Assembly (NCBI GenBank): GCA_029834535.1
Contig: JAQMWT010000278.1
Coordinates: forward strand, 1 to 64,000
From: Chrysophaeum taylorii
Lineage: Eukaryota > Sar > Pelagophyceae > Pelagomonadales > Pelagomonadaceae
DNA: 64,000 nucleotides
Direction: 5' to 3'
Positions 48,400 to 59,168 of the stretch are shown here, in pieces. A program made the position numbers and the translations under genes. The notes under the pieces are model-generated. The model ran no database searches, was not told the DNA's origin, and was given only the letters and a program-made list of their open reading frames with translations. The stretch's first letter is position 1; the number at the start of each line of letters is the position of its first letter.

Positions 48400-49850
48400 C
48401 AGTAACCGTCCCACTCGTCACGTGAAAGATAATCTAGGAGACAGGATAATAATGCGCTTTGTCCGCGTTTTTTGTCTCGTGCGACGCACGTCGTTATGAA
48501 TCACAGGGTTGGATTTACCCATGACACCGGCAAGGTCGATGTTGGATTCAAACTCCTCATTCTGCTGGCGTACCTGAAGCCCACTATACACGGGGTCATC
48601 CGCAGCCGTCGACTGGTACCAGAGAAGCCCGGCGCCTCTCGCCATACGTCCGTGTGGAAAAGGCAGTCCACCAAAACGCGGGTGACACCTTCAAGTTCGC
48701 TATTGGTAGACCAACAGTTCACCGGCCTCACGGGTGACAATCAAGGCATAACTACCGCTCGCGCCGGCGCACCTCGTGCGGTTTCGGGCTCACACACACA
48801 CCTCCCTTTCGATTGCGCGCCGAGACCGAACGTGTCAAGTAATGAACGGACTAGGCGCTCATTTTCCCTCTTTCAAGTTTGACCGCCCGTACCTTCTGCC
48901 GTGCGTAGGTGCGTGTTCGAGAGCCAACTTGATCGAGCTGCAGTTGCCAATGCGTCCAGTGTTTATTAAGCTGGGCACGCGCCTCCGGTTGAATGTCAAT
49001 GTTTGCTAGAACGAGAAAATGTGATGAGGAAAGTCCATCCGAGCTTTGGACAGAACCGAATATATCTATGCCCAGAGTATGATGAACACCAATTCCGTAT
49101 GGTTGACACAACAGTCCATGGCGTTTGGGCACTGTGGATCTGACCACTTGACACGCCAGACATTTTGCCACAAGGTCGTTCGTTCGTTGACCGAGGAGAC
49201 GACAAGAGGGCACCTATATGTATGTTTCTAAGATATTGTTGGTGGTGGCATCGCGCACCACACGAAATCCAAACAAGGTGCTGTTGTGTTTTTGGATTAA
49301 GCACTTGCGCACCCAGTCTGGCATAACAGTAAGTCGTCGAGCATCCTCGCCATCAACGGGTAGACTATAGGGACGTTGCAAACGACCTGACGTTGATAAT
49401 TTTCTTCCAGCGAATTGGTCCTATTTCCAGAATTCGGAGCGCTTGCTGGCGATTAGGGTCTCATCCAAAGTGGCAAACGCCGGCCTTCAGTAACAATAAC
49501 ACCAATAACGAGGCCAACACCGAGGATCCTCAAACACCTCGAGCACCATTCGCGACCAGGCACGGCAACAAAGACACCGTGCTTACGCTCACCCGGGGGT
49601 GCGTTGTGCCAATTCTCGCGCCAATATTCTTGGACCGAACGGTGCTTCAACTTCTTGAACACTTGTTGGTTGGTGGCTCCAAAAAAGACCCAAGATGATC
49701 ACACCCGTCCAGGTGAAGAAGCTCGTCAAATTCGAAATGAAAAGACAATCCACGTCATGAACAGTGTAACCGAACGCGCGCAAATCGCAAACTGACGTCC
49801 CTGACGACGATGTTAGGAAAGCATCGCCGACAACTTCATACATCCAATCA
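48400..49850 (-). mobile_element. LTR-retrotransposon (Gypsy-like) fossil
   Basis: Minus-strand frames carry what looks like the zinc-binding integrase region of a Gypsy element near 49210-48850 (Cys-x-x-Cys, then a GLL segment and a GID dipeptide), with possible further pol remnants upstream to about 49850. It is badly broken and spread over several frames; no LTRs were identified. It appears old. Confidence 0.5.
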
Positions 49851-50200
49851 CAATATTTTGTGTATCAAAATCTTATGTCATCCGCAGCCTCTTTGTTGTC
49901 GGCCTTGGCGACCAGTTGCCACGCGGGGCGCCCCGTGTTGAAGCACGGAATACTTAAATTTTCCTCGCCAGTGATGATGGCCTTCGCTGAAGCAAACATC
50001 CGTATCTATGTCCGGACCGCCAGACTTGGGATCAGCACGGTCTCTCATAAGAGGACGCCCCGCGGCGCCATCGGCCCCGCCATAACCTACTCGTCACCAC
50101 GCGCTTCCCCCAGCAAGCAGTCGAGAAAAGTTAATCCTGAGATGTGATCCTCCTGCTTACTATTACTACGATTCCATCGATCATTATCATCTAAGGCCTG
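49851..50200 (+). other. Intergenic, no gene recognised
   Basis: Short plus-strand open frame without a domain; the region probably includes the 3' end of the phosphatase-like gene. Confidence 0.45.
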
Positions 50201-51784
50201 CTAGTAGGAAAAGCGCATAGGCGGTGGGTTGCCGCCTCGAGTGTTACCACCGCGCTGTCGCCTGCCGGTTGACTGTGCGTTGGAGGATGATGATGATGAC
50301 GACGACTTTGAACGTCGGACGGTACCTGTCATCGAGCTCGAGGAGGAGATCCCAGGTGGGTCCCCGTACGACGACGTCGTCGTCGATGTGTCGTAGGGCG
50401 TCCTCGTCTGCGCCCAGCGACCGCTCGCGGTGGCCGGGCGGTCTTCGCCCAGCCTCATTGTCGATGATTTCATGCCACAAACCACGAGGTCTGGCGACGT
50501 CCAGATGCCGCATTCCTCGAGTTTCTTGGCAAGGAGATCCTGGGACTTGGATGCGCGCGCCGACCGTCTCGCGTCGAGCGGCTTTTTGCGGCGCGTCTCG
50601 GCCGTCGACGGTCGCGGCATGCTTAGCGAGGGGGCACCGTAGAAGATACTGTCCGCAGTCCGAGTGGTGGCCTTTGTGCGGGACGGCTTTTGGGTTCGCC
50701 CTCGTCGTGGCGCAGCGTCCCACGCCACCTGCGGCTCGGAAGACGATGGCGCCGAGCGCGGCCGGACACAACCTCCTCCTCTTTGCGCCCGAGTCGGCGG
50801 TCGTTGCAACCGCGCGATGCTCTCGTTTCTCGCTAGCGTTCGCCACGACGCCGCCTCCCACGGGGTCTCGGGCCTCTCGTCAGCACGCTTGAGGATCGAG
50901 ATCGGCGACCAGTCGTCTGATGGCGCGCGCTGGCGCGACACCGGCCGCGCGATGGCAGCGGCGTCGCACGCTACGTCGTCGAGCCACCGCAGCTTGGTGG
51001 CGACGCGATCAGGCAGCATATGCGAGGGAGCGTCCGGGACGAAGGACATCGGGTCGGCGCCGATCGAGTTCAAGTACGAATTGATGAGGAGCTGCTCGTC
51101 GTCGGCGGCGCGGAAAAAGTCGTCGTCGCGGTCGTCGTCCCGAGGCCTGCTGCAAGAAAAAGGTATTGAGGCGGGAACGACACTAAACCAGACTCACACG
51201 ACTTTCCACTCGACAAGTCGGGCGTGCGCGATCTCGAGGGCTTCCTGGCGTTCGGCGGGCGGGAGGCGGGCGAAGCGGGCGGTGCGGAGAAACTGGAGGC
51301 GTTGGTCGAGGCCGCGAAGCTGTTTGCAGAAGCCCAAGTTCGGGGCCGCGGTGATGCGCTTTGACTCGATGAAAGCGATGGACTTCTCGACTCCCCAGTG
51401 GTACTTAGCCATGAAGTAGACGGCGCAGCACGAGACGCAGCGGCTGGTGCCCTGGAGCGAGTGGACGAGCACCGAGGCGCCCTCGTGCAGCGCCTCGTCG
51501 ACGAAGCCAACGATCTGCTGCACGACCAAGCTGTGGGTTGGGTTATTGCGCCGTTCGAAGTATTCGTAGTTTGGATCGTTGTCGTGGCCCGCGTCGAAGA
51601 GGTTGTAGTCGTCCTCGTCCCTCCAGTTGAACGTGAGGTACTGCACGCCGTACTCCGCCCACAGGTTGGGAAGTTGAAATCCGGCGCAATTAATGATGTA
51701 GTCGATCTTGTTGCTCTGGCGGAACTCGAAGTCCTGCGAGCTCGCGGCATCACCGATGAAAAACCCGTCCTTCAGTTTCGCCAT
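50201..51784 (-). CDS. Dual-specificity phosphatase-like protein with Ser in place of the catalytic Cys
   Basis: Exons (minus strand) are 51784-51198 and 51149-50201, giving 511 residues. The N-terminal DSP fold starts MAKLKDGFFIGDAASSQD and leads to the P-loop VLVHSLQGTSR (105-115). The usual HC is HS (His108-Ser109), while Arg115 is kept, so the phosphoryl-binding loop is intact but the nucleophile is missing. To my recollection, protists have similar HS-bearing proteins, so this may be a conserved pseudophosphatase and not decay. Exon 2 gives an acidic DDDRDDD linker, a short conserved-looking DEQLLINSYL segment, then a long Ser/Arg-rich disordered tail ending PPPMRFSY. The tail has a Ser run of about eight near 470. 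Likely a scaffold or phosphoprotein-binding role. Confidence 0.85.
51150..51197 (-). other. 48-nt GT-AG intron with NAGNAG acceptor
   Basis: Read on the minus strand, the donor is GTGAGTCTGG and the acceptor CTTTTTCTTGCAG, followed at once by another CAG. Use of the second CAG would remove one codon. The intron joins the DSP domain to the downstream acidic linker in frame. Confidence 0.88.
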
Positions 51785-52073
51785 AGTAGTGCCGCCACCA
51801 CACAGGAAACTTAATTAACGGTGCCCAGGTCCCAATGATAATGATGATCATTGTGGCGTGTCCCGAGCGCCTCGCCTCCCACAGCGACGTGATGCGTGCC
51901 GCGCTCGCTCTTCGCAGCCGCAGCAGCAGCAGCACTTACTCATTTTGGGAAGCCGGTTTACTTAACTCTTGAAGCTAAATCTGCTGAAACTGCCAGCTAA
52001 CGGATTCGAGGATTATTACTTCAACGGTTCGATTCTTTCTTGCGTGGAACAAAAGACTTATTATTATTATTAG

Positions 52074-52880
52074 GTGATCCCGTCGCGTCGATTTACTGCT
52101 GCAGACGCTCTCTCTGAAGTACGGCGACAACCCCTACCACAACGAGCTGCGGACGTGACGCTCGCGACCTACCTCTTCCTTTCAAAGTTAGGGTTTGCCG
52201 CGCCAAAGCTCGGGCTACTCGCGACTGTAGTAGTCGCGGCCATCATCCACGACTTTAACCGCCCTGGGACCACCAACGCTTACGAAGTTGCGGTGAGGTC
52301 TGATCTCGCGCTTCTCGCATACGACGATGCTCGAGCGCCACCATATCGCGTCGGCCTTTTCCTTGCTCCGGCGGTCAGAATTGTGTTTGGGCCCATCCCC
52401 GTCGATCAGCGCGCGCAGCTCCGTTCGATCGTCGTCGATCTTGTCCTCGCGACGGACCTCGAGCGAGACAGCCGAAAAAATCCGGTCCTCGCCACCCGAG
52501 GCGACCACCCTATCGCGCTCTACGCGACAGCGCTCAAGTTCGCCGACATCGGCCACAAGCCCTTTGTGACATACGCAAACAGTGGACCGACAGCAAATAA
52601 GAGGAGGAGTTTACCCGCCTCGGCGAAAAACAACGACAACGTCTCTCTGCTCTGCGATCGACGTCGCGATATCCCTAAGTCCCAGATTTCGAATTCGTCT
52701 GCTACAAGACGGTCGCGACCCTAATCTTAAAAAAAAAAAAAAAGCACATAGCGCCTCGACCTCATCAACTTCTGGCACTGGCTCGTCGCCTCCCAGTCCG
52801 CCGCCGCCACCGAGACTGAACCCCGCCCGCGCTCCGGCCTTTGCTGCTTTTCGACGACCACCGGCGACCTCGTAATCTGG
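52074..52880 (+). pseudogene. Decayed cyclic-nucleotide phosphodiesterase catalytic domain
   Basis: Class I PDE landmarks are spread over frames: KYGDNPYHNEL near 52118, then one frame with ATYLFLSKLGF, AAIIHDFNRPGTTNAY (the HD metal site, but with Arg where PDEs have His in DHPG) and VLATDLERDS, then LKFADIGHK near 52540 and CDRRRDIPKSQIS near 52652. The motifs are in the right order for a PDE but in more than one frame. At least two small indels separate them, and no GT-AG intron explains them; the region up to 52880 lacks further motifs. It is a host-type gene remnant, truncated to the catalytic core. The altered metal-site residue points to loss of constraint. Confidence 0.75.
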
Positions 52881-52975
52881 GATATACTATTATCGCGAGA
52901 GGCGCTGCCGCGTTGGGATGATCAATTAAAAACGGTCTTTGTTTGACCCCCCCCCCCCTAAGGCTAAGGCCTTGT

Positions 52976-53638
52976 ATGCGTTTCTTTCGGGCGATTCTGC
53001 TCAACACCCCCAGCGCGGCGGCGGCTCTGGTGATAAACTCGGCGGCCAAGATGGCGATCGTAGTGGATCCGTTCTGCTTGCGGCAATTCGACCCGGCGAG
53101 CGGCAAGACGCCGTTCATTCCGATGAGCGTGGCCGAGTTCGAGGCGAAGGTCAACGAGTTGTACGACGACGACAACAAGCTCACGGACGGGTACGCACCC
53201 TTCTGCAAGCACCTCTTCGTGCCGAACTTTGCAGGGTGCGAGTCCAACGTGGTGGCCATAACGGCCGAAAACGAGCACTTGCTGCGGTCCGGATACGTTG
53301 CGCGCACCGACGCGGAGCTACCCGTGCTCGAGCGGTGGTTCCCTAAAACAGAATTCCCGACGACTCCCAAAGCCAAGTTCCTCGACTTGATTTTGTACTC
53401 GCGCGACCAAATAAACAAGGAGAACGAGGCGATGGGGGCCTCGCCGAATCCTGCGACTGCGCCCTGGGGAATCGTGTCGGTCAAGGCGCAAGACGTCGAC
53501 TCGGAACTCCCGATGACGCCCATCACCGTGATGCGAAACGCCCTCGGCAAGGACCAGGGGGGAAGCGGGGTCCCGCTCGACCCAGCAGCGTACCGGGCTT
53601 CGGTCGCCTACTGGAAGGCCCACGCCCCTCTCCGATAA
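52976..53638 (+). CDS. DUF3228 family protein
   Basis: This 220-residue protein is a complete DUF3228 member, a family of unknown function found in bacteria and algae. The conserved core runs from IVVDPFCLRQFD to the end and includes DGYAPFCKHLFV, WGIVSVKAQD, ELPMTPITVMRNALG and GGSGVPLD. The ATG at 52976 precedes a 25-residue, Ala-rich, weakly basic N-terminus that may be an organelle-targeting peptide; the ATG at 53051 would start directly at the core. The gene converges with the JmjC-like gene, with 4 bp between stops. Confidence 0.85.
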   Translation: MRFFRAILLNTPSAAAALVINSAAKMAIVVDPFCLRQFDPASGKTPFIPMSVAEFEAKVNELYDDDNKLTDGYAPFCKHLFVPNFAGCESNVVAITAENEHLLRSGYVARTDAELPVLERWFPKTEFPTTPKAKFLDLILYSRDQINKENEAMGASPNPATAPWGIVSVKAQDVDSELPMTPITVMRNALGKDQGGSGVPLDPAAYRASVAYWKAHAPLR

Positions 53639-53642
53639 AGAG

Positions 53643-54539
53643 TTACGAAAATCCCCGAGCCTCGAGCTTGGTTTGGACGTAGAGGTCGATCGCCGCGTCG
53701 GGGACGGCGGGTGTCCCCCGAAAGTCGGCGACGGCGCGGGAGGTCTCTGCCGCGTACCGTCGGTAGCGGCGCGCCCAGTCCCGGGCCCCCGCAGCTTTGG
53801 TTTCGGTCGACTCGACCGTGTACAAAGCGGTTTGCGCGGCCAGGACCTCGCGGTTGTGACGCACGAGCTGCCGCGCGCGATCGCGACCAACGAGTTTCGC
53901 GCACGATTCGACGTCCCGGAGGGTCCCGAGCGGGAAATGGTCGAATCCAAACGCGACGAGGTCCAAGCCGAGCGTCGCGTGGAGCGACGGCGATGCGTCC
54001 GTTTCCGTCGCGTGCGGCCAAGCAAAAGGGACGTACAACGCCTCGCCGACCGACAGCGTGACGTCGAGGGCCGGGGGCCCTCGCGGCTCGAAGGCCACGG
54101 CCTTGCCCACTTCTTCGAACACCTCGGGCCGCCAGACGCGCCACCGCTGGGACCCCGCGCACTGCAGAGCGATAATCTCCTGAACGTCCGAGTGCGGAGG
54201 TGCCCCGATCGACCGCGGGCCAGTATGGTAGCAGTTTATGGAACACGGCACCGCGAAGGCGCGAATAGCCGCGCGCGCCACCGCGCCGACCTCCGGTACC
54301 GTCTCGGCCGCGCCGTTGATGATGATCGTGCCTTCGTGAGACTCCTCGTCGAGGTCTACGCAATACGCCGCCGCGCGCCATCCCTCATCGTATGGGGGAG
54401 CGCTCCGTGAAGCGAGCAAAAACGACTCGGAGAGCGACTCCATGGTGCACACGGGACCGCCACCTCGCAGGACGACAGGTCGGCAGCCCCACGCCTCGTG
54501 AAGGACAGGGTCCGACGCGAGTCGACTCAAAAAGTGCAT
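53643..54539 (-). CDS. JmjC/cupin-fold 2-oxoglutarate oxygenase-like protein
   Basis: This 298-residue protein resembles the cupin-type JmjC proteins (ribosomal oxygenase/factor-inhibiting group). HSD at 116-118 (in APPHSDVQE) and His176 (in WPHATE) fit the Fe(II) HxD...H triad. SVGEALYVPFAWPH is the usual DSBH strand. A helical C-terminus with Arg/Glu-rich helices follows, as in ROX-type dimerisation regions. The substrate is unknown; hydroxylation of a ribosomal or nuclear protein would be typical. The start is the ATG at 54537-54539. Confidence 0.75.
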   Translation of the reverse strand: MHFLSRLASDPVLHEAWGCRPVVLRGGGPVCTMESLSESFLLASRSAPPYDEGWRAAAYCVDLDEESHEGTIIINGAAETVPEVGAVARAAIRAFAVPCSINCYHTGPRSIGAPPHSDVQEIIALQCAGSQRWRVWRPEVFEEVGKAVAFEPRGPPALDVTLSVGEALYVPFAWPHATETDASPSLHATLGLDLVAFGFDHFPLGTLRDVESCAKLVGRDRARQLVRHNREVLAAQTALYTVESTETKAAGARDWARRYRRYAAETSRAVADFRGTPAVPDAAIDLYVQTKLEARGFS

Positions 54540-55154
54540 ATGTCAAGATGCGACCAAAAACCTTGTACGCTTACCAATCAGCGGGGAGAACTACTATACC
54601 CTGATACTACTAGAACCCTAACTTGATGATATTGTTTAAAGTATCTGCGGTATATATATTTCTGACGCAACGTGCTGGGCACATGGCGGCGCCATGCCGG
54701 CTCGCTTCTCCAGGCCGTAGTAATGGACGACGGTGATCTGGACGACGTACTCTCGACGCAGAGGAGGCGGAGCAGCTCCACGAACTGGTCGCATCCGACG
54801 ACACAGCAGACAACAACGAGCACGACGGCGGCGTTCAGCTTTGGCAGGAAGTTCGCAAGCTCCATCTCAAAAAAAAACATCTGGTTGGTTTGGCCCAAGC
54901 TACACAATCGCAAGCATGTTTCGGAGAGCATCATCCAGCACCGCCCATACCTCTTTCACTTCTTCATTCCTCTCTTCCAGGAGGTGCTCCCTTACGAGAA
55001 GGAGAAGTGGCGTAAGATCGACGCCTCGATCGAAGCGGACATGGCTACGCTCATGGAGCGGCCTGGGAGACTGGGCGTGAGAAATGGCGTAAGATCAACG
55101 CCTCGATCGAGGAGGACACGGCTATGCTCATGGAGCGGCCTGGGAGACGGGGCG
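54540..55154 (+). other. Intergenic with a 77-bp tandem duplication
   Basis: Two adjacent copies of a 77-bp unit start at 55008 and 55085 (both TGGCGTAAGATC, both containing CTCATGGAGCGGCCTGGGAG). The unit length is not a multiple of three, so the plus-strand open frame that runs through it changes reading inside the duplication and is not a likely gene. No domain recognised. Confidence 0.55.
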
Positions 55155-55856
55155 TCATCGTCGTCGTGGCCGGTTGTTAGTTTGGTCAAGATCCATGGGT
55201 TCGGGCATCGCCTCGATCTCATGCCACCCTACTTCGGGTGCCGGCCGGCCATAGAGTCCGCTGGCGTTCTCATAGATGTGCTCGTCGATGGTCTGACGCT
55301 CCTCGGGCCCAAGGGCGGCCCAGCCTTTGCGCAGAGCAGGAATGCGGTATTGGGAGTTGCGAAGTGGAATCTGGTCACCCGGACAGGTGAGTTGCGCCGA
55401 CGAGCGAGTTGGGTCGACGATCAGCCATCTGACCTTCCCGATGGCAAATTGCAGGCGCTTGCGCTCCCGTTGCTCAGCTGCGGCGTCAACGAAATCCCGG
55501 CCCTGGAGGTATTGGTCGACCTCCTCCCTGCTCACAACCCGTACCAGCGTGCTTCTCGGGCGGTGGAAGAACCCCGAGCCATCAGCGAATCGGACGAAGA
55601 ACTCTTCAAGCCAGTCGTGCTTCTCGCAGATGCGGTGTACGACGCCAAAGTCGACGCCGATGACGGTCGCCTATGTGAAGTTGGGGCCGTAGAAGTCATC
55701 GTCGAGCGCCAACCAGCGCCCCCTCGGGGTTAAACGACAGATGCGGTACACGAGATCGTTAACATCGAAGTCGATGCCGACCGGCTCCGTTCCAGCCAGT
55801 GCGTCCTCAACCGCAGCGGCCTCATCGGCGGCGTCGATAACGTCGCTCATATCCAT
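55155..55856 (-). pseudogene. Unclassified open frame, broken once
   Basis: The frame from the ATG at 55856 runs to 55155 with one interruption. It has protein-like composition: an acidic start (DMSDVIDAADEAAAVED), a DLVYRICRLTPRGRW segment, a second related-looking block with VHRICEKHDWLEEF, and a helical end with PEERQTIDEHIYENA. The two blocks may be an internal repeat. No family was recognised. The sequence could be host or mobile-element derived. An antisense frame (54672-55733) is treated as its shadow. Confidence 0.4.
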
Positions 55857-57560
55857 TCGAAGCCTCTCGGAACTGCTAGTAACGGGTGGTCGTGCTAGGA
55901 GGTGCCGTTGGCCGTCAGAGACGCCGGCTACTAGCGACTAGCTCCGAGCTGTGGCAGCTCCAGCGGTTTCGCCGCACAGCGTCTCTTGTCTAATGAAAAG
56001 ACGGATATGATATAAGATTTTGTGTACGAAAGTTGGTATACCCCCGTTGATCGGTACGAGTTGTAGTCTGTCTCCACAAAAAGTGTTATTTTGAGGAGGG
56101 GGGAATCTCGGTCGATTTTGACCGGAGTTTCCTTCGTTTGGGGGGCTCTCGGGCTCGTGCCGAAGGTACAAACGTGTCTTCGGTCGAGCCCGCTTGGCCT
56201 CTATCTACACTCTATGCCCAAAGACGGCGACCGTATGGCGAGTCCAATCTCGGCGCTCTAGGTGGTGCTACCGACAGTCGTAAGCGACTCAAGTCGGACC
56301 GGAGAGCGGACCCGATACGCGAGGGCTTGCCCTCGCGCCACACTAGTCGAGTGCCGAGGTCAACAAGAGGGTCGTGCGTATCGCTAATCTGCGCAAGCGC
56401 CCATCGTAGTTGCAGAATCTCGGAATGATATGCTAGGCCAGTAGCCGGCCTTGTCGAATCGGCTGTCCCCGCCAGAGCCTCCGCCTTGATGCTACCCAGG
56501 AGTCAGCCTTATCGAATCGGCCGTCTTCGCCAGAGCCTCCGCCTTGCGCATTTAGATGACCGTGCGCCGAAACAGCCAATTGCCACGATGACAACAACCC
56601 CTTGCTCTTTGAACTCCGACCAGTGCGCGGCTCGGGGGGATTTCCTTAGCGGCGGCGGGGCAGAGTCGAGATTGCCTCCATCGTCATCGACATCATCTTC
56701 AGCGTCGCCGTGTTTGTTTGGTACCCTTGTGCCTGGTGCCGGTACAGTTGTACAATCTCGACTCCAACGTGTCGCGAGCTCGTTCGACGTCAGCAACTGC
56801 CTCGTCGCTCAGCGTCGTGAATTTACCGAACCTTGAACGCCTTCTTCTGAGCTCTTTTGTCTATGTAACTATTCCAGACATCCAGGTAGGTGTAGAACTT
56901 TCCCCGACGCCCCTCTTGGCCCGAATCCTCTTTCGGTTCCTTCCGATTTTTACCGGGCGCGGAATCACCGTGTTTAGAGGTCTAATAAAACTTGTGGAGC
57001 CGGGTTCGTGTGAAGCGTGCTTTGTCCGTGGAAGCTATCAACTGTTGCAGGAGTGTCCAGCACCTCTTCCAGAACACGCGAAGCCGCCGACCTGTAATCG
57101 CGCTCGGCGGCTCCTCAGCGACGCGCAACCAGCGCGAAAATCAGGAAACGCCGCAAATCGCAACCGCTTTGTTTTACCCCGCAATAACCGCTGAGCAGCG
57201 CCCTGCGTGCTTCGCAGCTCACGCATCAGACCCGACCTTGAAATACTGGCATGGCATTCTTGCGAGAACCACAGGCTAGAATTGACATTGGGTGCCCAGG
57301 GAGGTCGAAGACGTCCCAGCCCTCGGCACAAGCGACGCTGATCTCCTTGAGCACCTTCAACAGACAAACGTAGTTTTAAATGCTAGTCTTGATGTGTCCT
57401 TCCGACGCATCCGGCTTGCGGTGGGACGTCGATCGAGGCTGCTTTGACCTCATGTATGGCCGATGAACGAACTTGACACAGAAACCACACTAAAATCTTC
57501 CACAGGTTTATTTATTTAGCTCGAATCTGATTGTATGTTGGATCTGCCTTTTGGCATCGA
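55857..57560 (+). other. Gene-poor stretch with a short tandem repeat
   Basis: No gene recognised. A ~40-bp unit (starts GCCTTGTCGAATCGGC at 56448 and GCCTTATCGAATCGGC at 56506) occurs twice with 58-bp spacing and a shared CCGCCAGAGCCTCCGCCTTG-like end. Open frames on both strands are Arg/Ser/Leu-rich and without motifs. Confidence 0.45.
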
Positions 57561-57899
57561 AAACAAATGGAGAGCATTGAGTGGTCAACGTTGGCCTTTC
57601 CGGCGAGAGCGCAGACAAGGGAAACCACGCTCCCTCGGAGCGTATGGAGCCGCACTGCCGCGCGCGACGCCCGTCCTCACCATTGAGGAGGAAGAACGCG
57701 CCGCCGTCCGAGTGCCGCAGAAGCCTTCGGGCAAGGTCGCCGTCGGTACTCCGCGGGGACCCAAGACGCGCTGTGCACGAACCTTCTTGAGCACGATTAC
57801 CAAGCCCAGTGCGGGCGCGACTGCCGGGGGAGTATTTGTTTTTTTTTTGTTTTTTTTTTGTTTGTTTTTTTTTGTCGCAACCGAGATGGGCTTCCTCCT

Positions 57900-58890
57900 T
57901 CGCGAGACAGATGCTTCGACCCTCGACGGCGTCTAACTGGCGGCGGAGCAATTCGGGGTCAAGCGTAACGGCGTGGCACGCGAATGGAAGCGTAAACGAT
58001 TTCAGCGACTACAGACCGCGGCCAGGCAATGGCCGACCGGTTCGCGGACATGAGTCGCGTCATTGAACTGCTGAGAGGTCTTCGAGGAGCACCTCGAGAG
58101 CTTTTGCGCCCTTCCGGCAGCTACGGGTGCGTTCAGAATCTCGGCAGCCAGGCTGTCGCGACAAGCAAAGTGTCGACGGGTATCGCTTCCGGAAGCTCCT
58201 GAAGCACGTCGAAGCGACGGTACGCAAGGAACTTGGTGAGGAACAGCCAAGTTGCTGTCGACCATCAAGCGCGCCAACCTCGTCAAGGTCTACGACGCCG
58301 ACTGCCACTGTCACCTCGAAAAGTCGTCGACGACCGCCGCCTTGACAGTCGTGCGCGTTTTCAGTTCACACGCTCATCGACGGTGGCACCAAAGCCGAGG
58401 CCAAGCTCCTTCTGAAAGACTTGCTCGCAAACACGACGCCAAGCACCTACGCCTCGCCGCCTCGGTAACCCAGGTCGAGGGCGGCTCTCTCAAGTACTAC
58501 AGCAGGATATTTATTCTCCAACGCTCGCGTCTGGCTTTGTCCCTTCTTCTCTGGATGACAACGTCTTCGGTTGTTGCGTTCTCGGCACTCATCGCGCGAA
58601 GCGCAAGAAGCGTTACGCCTACGCCGAGGCCTGCGGCACAACGGCGAAGACCAGAACGCGCGACTTCTCCCACGTGGTCTCGACGGTCTTGGCGCCGACG
58701 TCGGGCTTGTGGAGGTAGTATGGCGGAACTCGAGTCCCGCGAGACGTGGTTCGTGCAGATACGACGACCATTGGTATCCTGCTCCACCCGGAACGCGGAC
58801 TTTTTGTGACCGAGCATCAGAAGCACGTCTACGACGTCATCAAGTCGGAGCGCCGCGAGCTGTCGACCGAAGCTGCGGCAGACGCGTAGA
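57900..58890 (+). pseudogene. Decayed coding sequence of unknown family
   Basis: Protein-like blocks occur on the plus strand in several frames: a basic helix-rich block near 57940-58000, LLSTIKRANLVKVYDAD near 58253, a KAEAKLLLKDLLANTT block near 58395, and a final block near 58740-58890 ending KSERRELSTEAAADA and a stop. Breaks are several. No domain was recognised. Upstream (57839-57875) is a long T/G homopolymer tract. Confidence 0.4.
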
Positions 58891-59168
58891 TATGGCAACT
58901 GTGAGGTGTCTTGCTCGGCGGTGCTCGGGCAGAGTAGTAGTCACTCGAATCTCGAACAACACCGTTCGTCGCGTAGGTACAAGGCCGGCTGCCAACGCTT
59001 ATCGGCTTGTTTTTTTTTTCTGCCCAGCGCTGGCTGACGACGCGCGCAACCCCGCCTTTTGCTCGGCATTTTGCGCGAGGTGCTAAACGATTCGCGAACA
59101 AAAGGGTTCCGGTTCGGGTCCGGTTCGGGTGTTCTTCTGCCACTTGGACTGATTGGCTGTCAGGCGTT
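58891..59168 (+). other. Intergenic, upstream of the DUF4116 gene
   Basis: Contains a T run (about 59012-59020) and a GGTTCGGGT direct repeat near 59110-59130. No gene. Confidence 0.4.

Noticed and set aside
54672-55733. 353-codon plus-strand open frame
   Set aside because: Passes through a non-triplet tandem duplication and is antisense to a better protein-like frame.
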